Shown here one piece after another: positions 51,705 to 60,552 of a stretch of 64,000 nucleotides of DNA. This DNA is from Nitrosopumilus sp. Nsub (GTDB lineage Archaea; Thermoproteota; Nitrososphaeria; Nitrososphaerales; Nitrosopumilaceae). The stretch spans positions 62,001 through 126,000 of the forward strand of contig NZ_LQMW01000019.1 of the NCBI RefSeq assembly GCF_001541925.1, given 5' to 3'. Under the pieces are notes generated by a model. The model did not search any database. It was not told the DNA's origin and worked only from the letters and a program-made list of their open reading frames with translations. The position numbers and the translations under genes were made by a program. Position 1 is the stretch's first letter. Every line of letters begins with the position of its first letter.

Positions 51705-52457
51705 ATGATTCTAATAAAATTAGGCGGTTCAATAATTACAAATAAAGAAAAACCATTATCAGCAAGAAGAAAGACAATTGACAATTTAACAAAAAGTTTG
51801 AAAAAAATTAAAGAACCAATCATAATTGTTCACGGCGGAGGATCATATGGGCATTATTGGTCAGTAAAATATGATATGCATACCAAAGAAAGAAAATACG
51901 ATATCAGAGGGGTTTCAATTATTAAAAATTCAATGATAGATTTGAATAAAATAATTTTAGATTCATGTTTGAAAAATAAATTAAATCCATATTCTTTACC
52001 CCCAACTGATTTTATGTCAGGTAACAAACCAATTTCAAAAAAAATTAAAGAAGTTGAAAAAATAGCAAAATCAGGCTTAATTCCAGTTACATATGGAGAT
52101 GCATTATGGTTTGGTCAAAATAAAACATACATTTTATCAGGGGATAAAATTATGACTCATTTTGCAAAAGTTCTAAAACCAAGATTGTGTATTTTTGCAT
52201 TAAATGAAGATGGGCTATATTCAGATCTTAAATCAAAAAAATTAATTTCAGAATTAAAAGGAACCATGCCATCAATATCAGAAAATAAAATGGATGTTAC
52301 GGGAGGAATGACTAGGAAAGTAGAAGAAGCAATTAAAATTTCTAAAATGGGTATGAATGTGTTTTTTGTTAATGGAAAAAAACCAGAAAGAATTGTAAAA
52401 GCTATTCAAAATAGAGAGTTTAAAGGAACCATGTTTAAAGGAAAAAGAAATGCCTGA
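51705..52457 (+). CDS. ipk: Isopentenyl phosphate kinase
   Basis: Converts isopentenyl phosphate to isopentenyl diphosphate in the archaeal mevalonate variant. The 250-residue amino-acid-kinase-fold protein has LIKLGGSIITNKEKPLSARRK, IIVHGGGSYGHYWSVKYDMHTK (with the phosphate-binding glycines and catalytic His), LIPVTYGDALW and a C-terminal DVTGGMTRKVEEAIKISKMGMNVFFVNGKKPERI. Overlaps the next gene by eight bases, so translation is coupled. Confidence 0.94.
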   Translation: MILIKLGGSIITNKEKPLSARRKTIDNLTKSLKKIKEPIIIVHGGGSYGHYWSVKYDMHTKERKYDIRGVSIIKNSMIDLNKIILDSCLKNKLNPYSLPPTDFMSGNKPISKKIKEVEKIAKSGLIPVTYGDALWFGQNKTYILSGDKIMTHFAKVLKPRLCIFALNEDGLYSDLKSKKLISELKGTMPSISENKMDVTGGMTRKVEEAIKISKMGMNVFFVNGKKPERIVKAIQNREFKGTMFKGKRNA

Positions 52458-53100
52458 AGAATTTGTGATATTAGTAGATGAAAATGACAACCCCATAGGA
52501 TTAGAAGAGAAAGTAAAATGTCATTTACCAAATGGGAAATTGCATAGAGCATTTACTGCATTATTATTTGATGAAGATGGAAGACTGGTACTAACTAAAA
52601 GAGCAAAAGAAAAAATGCTGTGGCCAGGGGATTGGGATGGAACATTTGCAAGCCATCCAAGAGAATCAGAAGGATATGTCTCATCAGGAGAAAGAAGAAT
52701 GCCTGAAGAATTAGGAATTAATGGAAAACTAGATTATTTTCATAAATTTGAATATCATGTACCTTACAAAGACGTTGGTTCAGAAAATGAAATTTGTGGA
52801 ACATTAGTTGGAGTAATTGATAAAAATACAAAATTAAAAGAAATTGAAGGAGAAATTGATGAAATCAAATGGATTTCAGCCAAAGAATTAATCAAAGAAA
52901 TAAAAATAAATCCTGAGATTTATTGTCCCTGGATGTTAATTGCATTAGAATTTCTTGATAAATCAGACAAAGACATGCTCAAAAAACACGAAAATGTATT
53001 ATCTACGTGGATAAATACTGAAATTCATGAGGGATTACAAGAAGCAATTAAGACCCACTTACCTAAAGAAAAATGGAGATTATTAGATGAAGAAAAATAA
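52450..53100 (+). CDS. idi: Isopentenyl-diphosphate isomerase, type I fold, catalytic Cys replaced
   Basis: Nudix-fold enzyme expected to interconvert IPP and DMAPP. The 216-residue product aligns to E. coli Idi with conserved metal ligands (H25, H32 in CHLPNGKLHRAF; H69; Glu in SENEICG) and the Nudix-like RRMPEELGI helix. The catalytic cysteine of Idi, in the Trp-x4-Cys-Gly-His-Pro motif (C67 in E. coli), is here Ala67 (WDGTFASHP). About 30 extra C-terminal residues follow the usual end. It may be inactive, use another acid/base, or have a different substrate. Confidence 0.85.
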   Translation: MPEEFVILVDENDNPIGLEEKVKCHLPNGKLHRAFTALLFDEDGRLVLTKRAKEKMLWPGDWDGTFASHPRESEGYVSSGERRMPEELGINGKLDYFHKFEYHVPYKDVGSENEICGTLVGVIDKNTKLKEIEGEIDEIKWISAKELIKEIKINPEIYCPWMLIALEFLDKSDKDMLKKHENVLSTWINTEIHEGLQEAIKTHLPKEKWRLLDEEK

Positions 53101-54067
53101 ACAAATTGAGAAAAATGCTAAAATCGTTAACAGATTTTTAAATTCTAAATTAAATGGAAATCCAAAAAAGCTATATGATGCAGCAGGACATCTAATTGTA
53201 AATGGTGGAAAAAGACTTCGACCATACATGGTAATCAAAAGTTGTCAGATTTTAGGTGGTAAATCATCAAATGCAATGATAGCTGCTAGTGCTGTAGAAA
53301 TGGTACACAACTTTACTCTTGTGCATGATGACATTATGGATAATGATGAAATGCGCCACGGTGTACCAACAGTACATAAAAAATTTGGAATGCCAATTGC
53401 AATTTTAGCAGGAGATGTATTATTTTCCAAAGCATTTCAGATTATTTCAGAATCAAAATTATCACCAAAAGCTACAACGCATCTAATTTCTAGACTTGCA
53501 AAAGCTTGCGTAGATGTTTGTGAAGGACAATTATTAGATATTAAAATGGCAGATGAAAAAAGAATCCCAACAGAAAAAGAATACATCACAATGATAGGGA
53601 AAAAAACTGCAGCGTTGTTTGATGTTTCATGTGCAATGGGAGCAATTTCTGCAACAAACAAACCTAAAGATATTTCAAATCTTTCAACATTTGGAAAAAA
53701 CTTAGGAATTGCATTTCAAATTACAGATGACTTGATAGGAGTAATGGGGGATCCCAAGATTACTGGAAAAGCAGTAGGTAATGATTTGAGAGAAGGTAAA
53801 AAATCACTGCCAATTTTAATGGCAATAAAATTAGCAAAGGGTAATGAAAAAAAGATAATTCTAAAAGCATTTGGAAATCCAAAGATTTCAAAAAAAGATT
53901 TGAATAAAGCCGTTGAAATCATTCGTTCACTAGGAATTGAAGAAAAAGTAAGAAATCAGGCTCTAAAATATGCAGAAAAGTCTGAAAAATCACTTACAAA
54001 ATACAAGGGAACTGCAAAAATAGAGTTAATTGCATTATTAGATTTTGTAGTTAAACGAAGCGTTTAG
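53087..54067 (+). CDS. idsA: Isoprenyl diphosphate synthase (GGPP/FPP synthase)
   Basis: Makes the C15-C20 chains used for archaeal ether lipids. The 326-residue protein has GGKRLRPYMV near residue 45, the first Asp-rich motif LVHDDIMDNDEMRHGVPTVHKKFG (DDxxD), and the second, FQITDDLIGVMGDPKITGKAVGNDLREGKKSLPI (DDxxD). It overlaps idi by 14 bases and ends next to the GluRS start. Product length cannot be set from the sequence alone. Confidence 0.95.
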   Translation: MKKNKQIEKNAKIVNRFLNSKLNGNPKKLYDAAGHLIVNGGKRLRPYMVIKSCQILGGKSSNAMIAASAVEMVHNFTLVHDDIMDNDEMRHGVPTVHKKFGMPIAILAGDVLFSKAFQIISESKLSPKATTHLISRLAKACVDVCEGQLLDIKMADEKRIPTEKEYITMIGKKTAALFDVSCAMGAISATNKPKDISNLSTFGKNLGIAFQITDDLIGVMGDPKITGKAVGNDLREGKKSLPILMAIKLAKGNEKKIILKAFGNPKISKKDLNKAVEIIRSLGIEEKVRNQALKYAEKSEKSLTKYKGTAKIELIALLDFVVKRSV

Positions 54068-54088
54068 TTGAAAAAAGGTAGTATCAAC

Positions 54089-55798
54089 ATGGATGAAGAA
54101 ATTAAAAAAGAGATTAGAAAACTTACTCTTCAAAACGCGTTTGAGCACGGAGGCGAAACTAGAGATAAAATAATTTTAGGAAAGATTCTTGGAACAAAAC
54201 CAGAATTTAGAACTAAGGTTAAAGAAATTTCGATTGAGATTTCTGAAATTGTTTCAAATGTAAATAAATTATCAATAGATGATCAAAAAAAAGAGATTGA
54301 AGAAAATTTTCCAGAAATATTAGCTCCTAAAGAAAAGATTAAGGAAAAAGAAGGTTTACCAGAGTTAAAAAATGCACAACAAGGAAATGTCATTACAAGA
54401 TTCCCACCAGAACCAAACGGATATCCACACATAGGTCATGCAAAAGCAGCTATCATCAATTCAGAATATGCAAAAATGTATGGAGGGAAATTCATTCTAA
54501 GAATGGATGATACAAATCCTGAAGCTGAAAGAATGGAATATCATGCTGCAATTAAAGTGGGATTAGAATGGTTAGGAATAGAATTTGACATTGTCAAAAG
54601 TACTTCTGATGATATGAAAATATTTTATGAAAAAGGAATGGAGTTAATCAATTCTGGAAAAGCATACATTTGCAAATGTAAAAGAGACGACATCAGTAAA
54701 AATAGACGGGAAAGAAAAGCATGTAAATGCAGTCAAGAGGACGTGGATAAAAATATCAGTAATTGGGGGAAAATGGAAACTAAATTCAAACCAGGGGAAG
54801 CAATAGTTAGATTTCGAGGAGACATGCAAGCTGATAATGCAGTGATGAGAGATCCGGTCTTATTCAGAATTATTGAAGGCAAACATTACACAGTAGGCGA
54901 AAAATACAGAATTTGGCCAAGTTATGATTTTGCAGTTGCAATTGAAGATAGTATTGATGGAATTACGCACGCTTTTCGTTCAAAAGAATTTGAATTGAGA
55001 GAAGAATTAACAGAAGCAATTTTAGATTCGCTAAATATGAGAAAACCACAACAAGGATTTTTCTCAAGATTGGAATTCAAAGGTATGCCAATTTCAAAAA
55101 GAATCATCAAACCATTGATTGAGGAACGTAAAGTTTCATGGTATGACGATCCTAGGTTACCAACTTTAGAAGCATTAAAGAAAAGAGGAATCAAACCGGA
55201 GGCAATTAGAAAATTCATTATGTCATTAGGTTTAACCAAAGCAAATACTCTAGCACCCTTTGATTCTCTAGAGGCATTTAACAGAAAATTTGTTGATGAA
55301 AGTAGCATTAGATTGTATATGGTTATTAATCCAAAAAAATTATCAGTAAAAAATTTAACAATCACATCAGTTGAGGTTTCAAATCACCCAGTAAATGATT
55401 TGGGTAAACGTAAAATTGATGTTGATGAAAATTTTTACATTTCTGGAGAAGATGCAGAGAATCTCAAAGAGGGAGAACAAGTACGACTTTTAGGATTAGG
55501 AAATATTTTGATTACAAAACAAGGAGAGGAGTTAGAAGGAGAATATGTAAAAGATGGAGATATTACAAATATTCCAAAAATACAATGGGTTGCACAAAAA
55601 ACAGGACATAAAATTAAAGTGATTATTCCCAAAGTATTGTTTATTGATGAAAAGTTTAACGAAGATAGTCTAGAAGAACTTGATGCTTATTGTGAACCAC
55701 ATTACTTACAATTAAAAGAAGGTGAAGAAATACAATTTATTAGATTTGGATATTGTAGAAAAGATTCACAAAACCAAACAATTTTCACACACAAGTGA
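54089..55798 (+). CDS. gltX: Glutamyl-tRNA synthetase (archaeal type)
   Basis: Class I synthetase. The product begins MDEEIKKEIRK (ATG 54089; TTG 54068, directly after the previous stop, would add seven residues). HIGH motif in FPPEPNGYPHIGHAKAA, KMSKS-type GMPISKRIIK, and the archaeal/eukaryal beta-barrel anticodon domain (LSVKNLTITSVEVSNHPVNDLGKR...). It has an N-terminal about 110-residue extension typical of archaeal GluRS. It probably also charges tRNA-Gln, with amidation by GatDE or GatCAB, as no GlnRS is seen here. Confidence 0.95.
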   Translation: MDEEIKKEIRKLTLQNAFEHGGETRDKIILGKILGTKPEFRTKVKEISIEISEIVSNVNKLSIDDQKKEIEENFPEILAPKEKIKEKEGLPELKNAQQGNVITRFPPEPNGYPHIGHAKAAIINSEYAKMYGGKFILRMDDTNPEAERMEYHAAIKVGLEWLGIEFDIVKSTSDDMKIFYEKGMELINSGKAYICKCKRDDISKNRRERKACKCSQEDVDKNISNWGKMETKFKPGEAIVRFRGDMQADNAVMRDPVLFRIIEGKHYTVGEKYRIWPSYDFAVAIEDSIDGITHAFRSKEFELREELTEAILDSLNMRKPQQGFFSRLEFKGMPISKRIIKPLIEERKVSWYDDPRLPTLEALKKRGIKPEAIRKFIMSLGLTKANTLAPFDSLEAFNRKFVDESSIRLYMVINPKKLSVKNLTITSVEVSNHPVNDLGKRKIDVDENFYISGEDAENLKEGEQVRLLGLGNILITKQGEELEGEYVKDGDITNIPKIQWVAQKTGHKIKVIIPKVLFIDEKFNEDSLEELDAYCEPHYLQLKEGEEIQFIRFGYCRKDSQNQTIFTHK

Positions 55799-55804
55799 TG
55801 TCAC

Positions 55805-56674
55805 ATGAGAATAGTTAGAGTAACAGATGGGATAAATGAAACATATGGTTTTGTTAAAGGGGATAAAATAGCAATTAAAAGTGAAATTACAGAATTAACA
55901 GGCGTGCCAATTCCCATTAATGTAAAAGATTTCTTGTTTGATGGATGGTATGAAGAAATTAAGAATAAAACAAATGAATTAGAATATAGAGAAGAACTTT
56001 CAAAATACAAATTATTAGCACCTATTCCAAATCCAAATAAAATAATCTGTTTAGCATTTAATTATGTGGATCATGCAAAAGAACAAGGATTACAAGCACC
56101 TGATGATCCAGCATTGGTGATTAAACCCAGAACAGCATTAAATCATACAAAATCAGATATTATTTGTCCAGATTTTGTTACCCAACTAGATTATGAAATA
56201 GAATTAGCATTAATAATTAGAAAAGATTGTAAAAATGTAAGTGTTGAAAATGCTTCAGAAATGATTTTTGGTTATATGATTTTTAACGATGTATCAGCAA
56301 GAGACATTCAAAATAAAGATAAACAATTTACCAGAGGAAAAGGATTTGATTCATTTGCACCATGTGGACCGTGGATAACAACTGCTGATGAAATAGAAAA
56401 TCCTCAAAATCTAAAAATGACAACTAAAGTTAATGGAGAAATTAGACAGAATTCTTCAACAAGTAATATGTTTATTAAAATTCCAGAAATTATTTCAAAA
56501 ATTACAAAAGTAATGACATTACAAAAAGGAGATATTATTTCAACAGGAACGCCTGCAGGTGTAATGCTAAACAAACCCAATGCAGTATATCTAAAAGATG
56601 GTGATCAAATTGAAATGGAAATTGAAGGTTTAGGAATTCTAAACAATACAATTAAAGTCATAAAATCAAATTAG
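55805..56674 (+). CDS. Fumarylacetoacetate hydrolase family protein
   Basis: The 289-residue product has the FAH fold, with an N-terminal domain (IVRVTDGINETYGFVKGDKIAIKS) and KIICLAFNYVDHAKEQGL, TQLDYEIELALIIRK (metal ligands E/E/D), FGYMIFNDVSARDIQ, TRGKGFDSFAPCGPWITTADE and GDIISTGTPAGVMLN. The family holds hydrolases, decarboxylases and isomerases of 2-oxo acids; the substrate is unknown. The gene is convergent with the GNAT gene, overlapping it by four bases. Confidence 0.9.
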   Translation: MRIVRVTDGINETYGFVKGDKIAIKSEITELTGVPIPINVKDFLFDGWYEEIKNKTNELEYREELSKYKLLAPIPNPNKIICLAFNYVDHAKEQGLQAPDDPALVIKPRTALNHTKSDIICPDFVTQLDYEIELALIIRKDCKNVSVENASEMIFGYMIFNDVSARDIQNKDKQFTRGKGFDSFAPCGPWITTADEIENPQNLKMTTKVNGEIRQNSSTSNMFIKIPEIISKITKVMTLQKGDIISTGTPAGVMLNKPNAVYLKDGDQIEMEIEGLGILNNTIKVIKSN

Positions 56675-57450
56675 TGTAAAGATTTTTTCATTAAATAAAA
56701 TGAAATTTTGTATTCTAAGGAATCAAAAAAGTCTAATTTTTTATTAGTTAGAATTTGAATTCGTTCATAGTTATTTTCAAATCCAAAATTTTGTAAATAA
56801 GATAAAATATTAGATAAGGTATCAAATGAGCCTGGAGATAGAGTAACAATTAACGTATTATCAATGTGTTTGTAATTTCCAATTATGGCAGCAGTAATTT
56901 TACCATTTAAATTTGATTTAATAATTTTATTTTGTGCAGACAGATTAGTCAAAATGTGTTCATTGGTTTTAATCCACCTCCATGAATCTACATAAAAATG
57001 AAAAATATCAGGAGGTATAGATTTTTCAAATTCAATTTTAAAATTTGAATTTTTTTTAGGAGTCAATGAATAATAATTCCATGTTTCAAATGTGTCATAA
57101 TTTAATGAGGTAGCCATGGAAATGGAATTTTTATTTTCAACATCTATCAACATGTAAGAAAACAATTTTTGATTTTTTTTCCCAATTGATTCTGCATGAG
57201 TAACAAGTTTTGATGCAATTAATTCTCTACGATGATTTGGATCAATTCGAATACCTTCTATCCATATTTGATCTTCAAAATAAAATGCATGACATATTCC
57301 CACTGGAAATTTTTTTCCAAATAAAAACAGATTTCCTTCATCTAACCATGATGACCAGACTTTTTCAATATAATCACCCCAAGAAAATGTATTTTTACAA
57401 AATTTTAATACAGAATTTTTATCAGAAATATTTGCTTCTCTAATTTTCAT
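56671..57450 (-). CDS. GNAT-family acetyltransferase, two-domain
   Basis: From ATG 57450 the product is 259 residues. The N-terminal half is a GNAT domain (KIREANISDKNSVLKFCKNTF...GICHAFYFEDQIWIEGIRIDPNHRRELIASKLVTHAESIGKKNQ); motif A is degenerate (RRELIASKL). The C-terminal half resembles a second GNAT-like domain (LIVTLSPGSFDTLSNILSYLQNFGFENNYERIQILTNKKL). An ATG at 57477 is possible but lies in the control region of the divergent Rieske gene. Substrate unknown. Confidence 0.75.
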   Translation of the reverse strand: MKIREANISDKNSVLKFCKNTFSWGDYIEKVWSSWLDEGNLFLFGKKFPVGICHAFYFEDQIWIEGIRIDPNHRRELIASKLVTHAESIGKKNQKLFSYMLIDVENKNSISMATSLNYDTFETWNYYSLTPKKNSNFKIEFEKSIPPDIFHFYVDSWRWIKTNEHILTNLSAQNKIIKSNLNGKITAAIIGNYKHIDNTLIVTLSPGSFDTLSNILSYLQNFGFENNYERIQILTNKKLDFFDSLEYKISFYLMKKSLH

Positions 57451-57489
57451 ATACGAAAAAATATTAATAATTATCAAATAAAAATTATC

Positions 57490-57798
57490 ATGGGAAAAAT
57501 AATTGCAGGAAAAACATCAGACATATCTCCTGGAAAAATGATAAAATTTTCAATTGATGGCAGAGATATCTTAGTTGCAAATATTGATGGAGAATATTTT
57601 GCTACAGATGATTCATGTACACATTCAGGTTCTAGTTTATCAGAGGGCAAGTTAGATGGATGTGTAATTACTTGTGGATGGCATGCAGCAGAATTTGATT
57701 GTAAAAATGGTAAATTCTTAAAATTTCCAATGAAATTAAGAGATGTGACATCATACAAGGTAGTAGTTGAATCAGAAAATGTGTTTGTAGAGCTGTAA
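57490..57798 (+). CDS. Rieske-type [2Fe-2S] protein, soluble
   Basis: The 102-residue protein is a stand-alone Rieske domain: CTHSG (residues near 43-47) and CGWHAAEFD (near 62-70) give the Cys-x-His...Cys-x2-His cluster ligands. The segment FSIDGRDILVANIDGEYFATDDSC and the tail MKLRDVTSYKVVVESENVFVEL fit Rieske ferredoxins of the oxygenase/NirD type. No signal peptide or anchor, so it is a cytoplasmic electron carrier. The next gene follows 26 bases later. Confidence 0.93.
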   Translation: MGKIIAGKTSDISPGKMIKFSIDGRDILVANIDGEYFATDDSCTHSGSSLSEGKLDGCVITCGWHAAEFDCKNGKFLKFPMKLRDVTSYKVVVESENVFVEL

Positions 57799-57833
57799 CT
57801 ATATATGCGAATTTTTAACAAAATATGTTAAAG

Positions 57834-58103
57834 ATGGCTGATGATACTCAAAATAAACAAGCAATGAAAGAAGCTGTTGACACACTAAATCTTATCATAT
57901 CAACAAATTCAACCCCAAAAACAATAAAGAAATCAATTACAGATCTTGTTGCAGATTTGGTAAAGGAAGAGTATTCGTTATCAGTTAGAGCTGCAAATAC
58001 AATTAGTCTATTAGATGATGTAACACAAGACCCAAACATGCCATCATATGTAAGAACTCAATTATGGCAAGCAGTTTCAAAATTAGAAAGCATAAGAGAA
58101 TAA
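57834..58103 (+). CDS. UPF0147 family protein
   Basis: A 89-residue helical protein with the UPF0147 pattern: AVDTLNLIISTNSTPKTIKKSITDLVADLVKEEYSLSVRAANTISLLDDVTQDPNMPSYVRTQLWQAVSKLESIRE. This archaeal family has no known function. ATG 57834 follows a TATA box (ctatatatgcga near 57802) at about 30 bases; an ATG nine bases earlier is also possible. The methyltransferase-like gene follows after 25 bases. Confidence 0.88.
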   Translation: MADDTQNKQAMKEAVDTLNLIISTNSTPKTIKKSITDLVADLVKEEYSLSVRAANTISLLDDVTQDPNMPSYVRTQLWQAVSKLESIRE

Positions 58104-58128
58104 ATTCCAGTTGAAAATAGCCTAAGTA

Positions 58129-58890
58129 TTGAAATTTGAAGAATATTTAGAAACACTTCCAAAAAATGTTCTCAGTGGAGAAGATGTTCAATTACCTGAA
58201 AAAACATTTAGAGAAATTTTCAAATTTGTGGATTTAGGAAAGGATGACGTATTTTATCATCTAGGTTGTCATGATGAAAGAGGCTTACAAATAGCAAAGG
58301 AGGAATTCAAAGTAAAAACAGCAACAGGTATTGATAATAATATTGAAAAAATTAAAAATGCACAAAATATCATAAATGAAAAAGACATTGATGTAAAAAT
58401 CATTCATCAGAATATTCAAGAATCAAATTTGTCAGATGCAACTGTAATATTATTTTGGTTTACAGATGAAGAAATCATTAATGAAATGACAAAAAAATTT
58501 GAAAAACTAAAACCAGAAGCAAGGATTATTACAATTTGGGGACCACTGCCAAACTATCTTCCAAATAAAGTGAATTTTCCATATATCATTAACAAAATCC
58601 CATTTCAAAAAGCAAAAAATTTGCAAGAGCAATTATTAGCAATTTTTGGCGTTAAATGCATTGATTTTGTTACAGCATGGGAATTTGCAGAAAGATATAC
58701 TAAATCAATGTCAGGATCAGAAATAAAAAATGACAGATTTCTTACAATTCTTCAAACATTGATAATTTGGATTAATGCTAAGGAATTAGGTGTAACGTGT
58801 ACAGAAGAGATTCCAGAGTCAATTCGAACATATATCGGAATTATGAAAATGCATTTTGATATAGATTTTGAATATTTACTTAAGAAATGA
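58129..58890 (+). CDS. Class I SAM-dependent methyltransferase-like protein
   Basis: The 253-residue product (TTG 58129) has a Rossmann-like N-terminal half: DDVFYHLGCHDERGLQIAKEEFKVKTATGIDNNIEKIKNAQNI, in which the first glycine-rich loop (LGCHDERG) and Asp after beta-2 (GID) fit a SAM site, then ATVILFWFTDEEIINEMTKKF. The motif I loop (YHLGCHD) resembles histone-methyltransferase-like DOT1 and other archaeal methyltransferases. The C-terminal 100 residues are helical and unique. Substrate unknown. Confidence 0.7.
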   Translation: MKFEEYLETLPKNVLSGEDVQLPEKTFREIFKFVDLGKDDVFYHLGCHDERGLQIAKEEFKVKTATGIDNNIEKIKNAQNIINEKDIDVKIIHQNIQESNLSDATVILFWFTDEEIINEMTKKFEKLKPEARIITIWGPLPNYLPNKVNFPYIINKIPFQKAKNLQEQLLAIFGVKCIDFVTAWEFAERYTKSMSGSEIKNDRFLTILQTLIIWINAKELGVTCTEEIPESIRTYIGIMKMHFDIDFEYLLKK

Positions 58891-58927
58891 GTGCAATCCT
58901 TTTATCTTGTAAATCCATAAAAAAATT

Positions 58928-59275
58928 ATGGAAAGCAGATTAAACATCAATGTATCTGCAATAGATTATGACAAAACAAGTAAAGCATTAACACAACAAC
59001 TTACATTTTTAGAAGAAATGGTTCACGGAGAAGATGATTTTGTGATGACAGATTCAGAATTTGCTTTTGGTTGGCATTTTTTTGTACTAAGTGTTAATAG
59101 AACATTAATTCAAAAACTAGAATCTATTATGGCACAGGATTTTCAAAAATTAAAGGGTAAAACAACTGACAAAAAGTTTCTTACATGGTTAACAAAAAAT
59201 GTTGAAAAAAAATCACCCAGATTTAAAGTGGCCATCAAAGAAGAGATGGAATCAAGTAAATTCGGAATATTTTAA
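58928..59275 (+). CDS. Hypothetical protein
   Basis: A 115-residue protein of unknown function, mostly helical (NVSAIDYDKTSKALTQQLTFLEEMVHGEDDFVMTDSEFAFGWHFFVLSVNRTLIQKLESIMAQDFQKLKG), with a basic C-terminal half. No cysteines, no signal peptide, no recognised domain. ATG start after a short A/T-rich leader. It is followed directly by tRNA-His on the other strand. Confidence 0.65.
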   Translation: MESRLNINVSAIDYDKTSKALTQQLTFLEEMVHGEDDFVMTDSEFAFGWHFFVLSVNRTLIQKLESIMAQDFQKLKGKTTDKKFLTWLTKNVEKKSPRFKVAIKEEMESSKFGIF

Positions 59276-59285
59276 AAATAAAAAG

Positions 59286-59358
59286 GGCCCTCGAGGGGAA
59301 TCGAACTCCTGTCCGAGGATCCACAATCCTCTATACTAACCACTGTACTACGAAGGCC
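59286..59358 (-). tRNA. tRNA-His(GTG) with encoded G-1
   Basis: Acceptor GCCTTCG/CGAGGGC (one G-T pair), T8-A9, D arm GTAC/GTAT, anticodon stem-loop GAGGA-TTGTGGA-TCCTC with anticodon GTG (His), and T arm AGGAG-TTCGATT-CCCCT (one A-C mismatch). The base before the acceptor is G and pairs with discriminator C73, so G-1 is encoded. No CCA, no intron. Confidence 0.96.
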
Positions 59359-59519
59359 ACAAAAAAATTAATTTTTTAATCCTGTAATAATCTTTAACAT
59401 TGAATGAAGAGGAAAATAATCAAAATTTAATAAAAAATTAGCCTCAAATTCAAGTTATAGATTATTTGTGAATAGCAGAACGATCGCTTTAAATTTGAAG
59501 AATCTGGGTATTTTTCACC

Positions 59520-60542
59520 ATGAAACGAGGATTCATTACTAACAGACTACGTTCTGGGAAGAAAGCACTAGAGATACCTATAGAAAAAAAAATAGAAACA
59601 ATTCAAGGTAATGGTTTTACATGGATAGATTTACAAAATCCAGACAGAGAAGATGTTGAAAAATTAGCTACAGACTACAATTTCAATGAATTAAACATAG
59701 AAGACTGTATGACAAAATTTGAGCTTCCAAAACTAGATAGTTATAATGATCATTTCTTTGTAATTTTACAATTTCCACCACTTGCACAGAAGATTGGAAT
59801 TTCTAAAAATAGTCAATTGTCTATTTTTGTAGGAAAAAATTTTCTAGTAACAGTACATCAAGGAGATCTAAAACCATTAGTACAATTAGTACAAACATGC
59901 ATTCTAGATTCTGATACAGAATTAAAAAATAGATTAGTAGGGGAGTCATCGGGGGATTTACTTCACGAAATTATAGATGCGTTAGTAGACGATCTTTTAC
60001 ACACATCCAGAAAAATTATTGCAAATCTAGATGAAATGGAAGATAATGTATTTGATGAATCAAAACCAGTTGCCAGAAATATTGCATTACTTAGAAGAGA
60101 AATCAACAGGTTAAGAAGAATATCAGTACCGCTAAAGAGATTTGTACTAGAAATTGCAAAAAATGTTAAAAGATTTTCAGATAATTCAGATAATGAACTT
60201 ACACTGTATTTTGATGATGTAATTGATCACATTGACAAAGTTATAGAAACATTAGAAGAATCAAGAGAAACTATGGAAATTTACAAAGACACAGATTTTG
60301 TATTAAGTAATGAAAAAACAAACAAAGTGTTAGCTGTTCTAACTATGATTTTCACATTAGCTATTCCATCAACAGTAATTGGAACATTTTATGGAATGAA
60401 TGTAAATCTACCAGGAGGAATTGGAGAAAATTTAATGATTTTAGGACCATTTACCACGTTCATAGTCATAATTCTAGCATCTGCAATACCTGCAATTTTG
60501 ATGTTCATTTATTTCAAAAAATTAGGCTGGATAAACAGTTGA
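59520..60542 (+). CDS. corA: CorA-family magnesium/divalent cation transporter
   Basis: The 340-residue protein has the CorA layout: a large N-terminal cytoplasmic funnel domain with helical linker (EEIDALVDDLLHTSRKIIANLDEMED; RREINRLRRISVPLKRF) and two C-terminal membrane helices. The signature Y291-G-M-N294 (FYGMNVNLPGG) lies between them. Homopentamer import of Mg2+ (also Co2+/Ni2+) is known for the family. ATG 59520 follows a ctttaaattt box near 59490. Monocistronic. Confidence 0.93.
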   Translation: MKRGFITNRLRSGKKALEIPIEKKIETIQGNGFTWIDLQNPDREDVEKLATDYNFNELNIEDCMTKFELPKLDSYNDHFFVILQFPPLAQKIGISKNSQLSIFVGKNFLVTVHQGDLKPLVQLVQTCILDSDTELKNRLVGESSGDLLHEIIDALVDDLLHTSRKIIANLDEMEDNVFDESKPVARNIALLRREINRLRRISVPLKRFVLEIAKNVKRFSDNSDNELTLYFDDVIDHIDKVIETLEESRETMEIYKDTDFVLSNEKTNKVLAVLTMIFTLAIPSTVIGTFYGMNVNLPGGIGENLMILGPFTTFIVIILASAIPAILMFIYFKKLGWINS

Positions 60543-60552
60543 TAAATAAATT

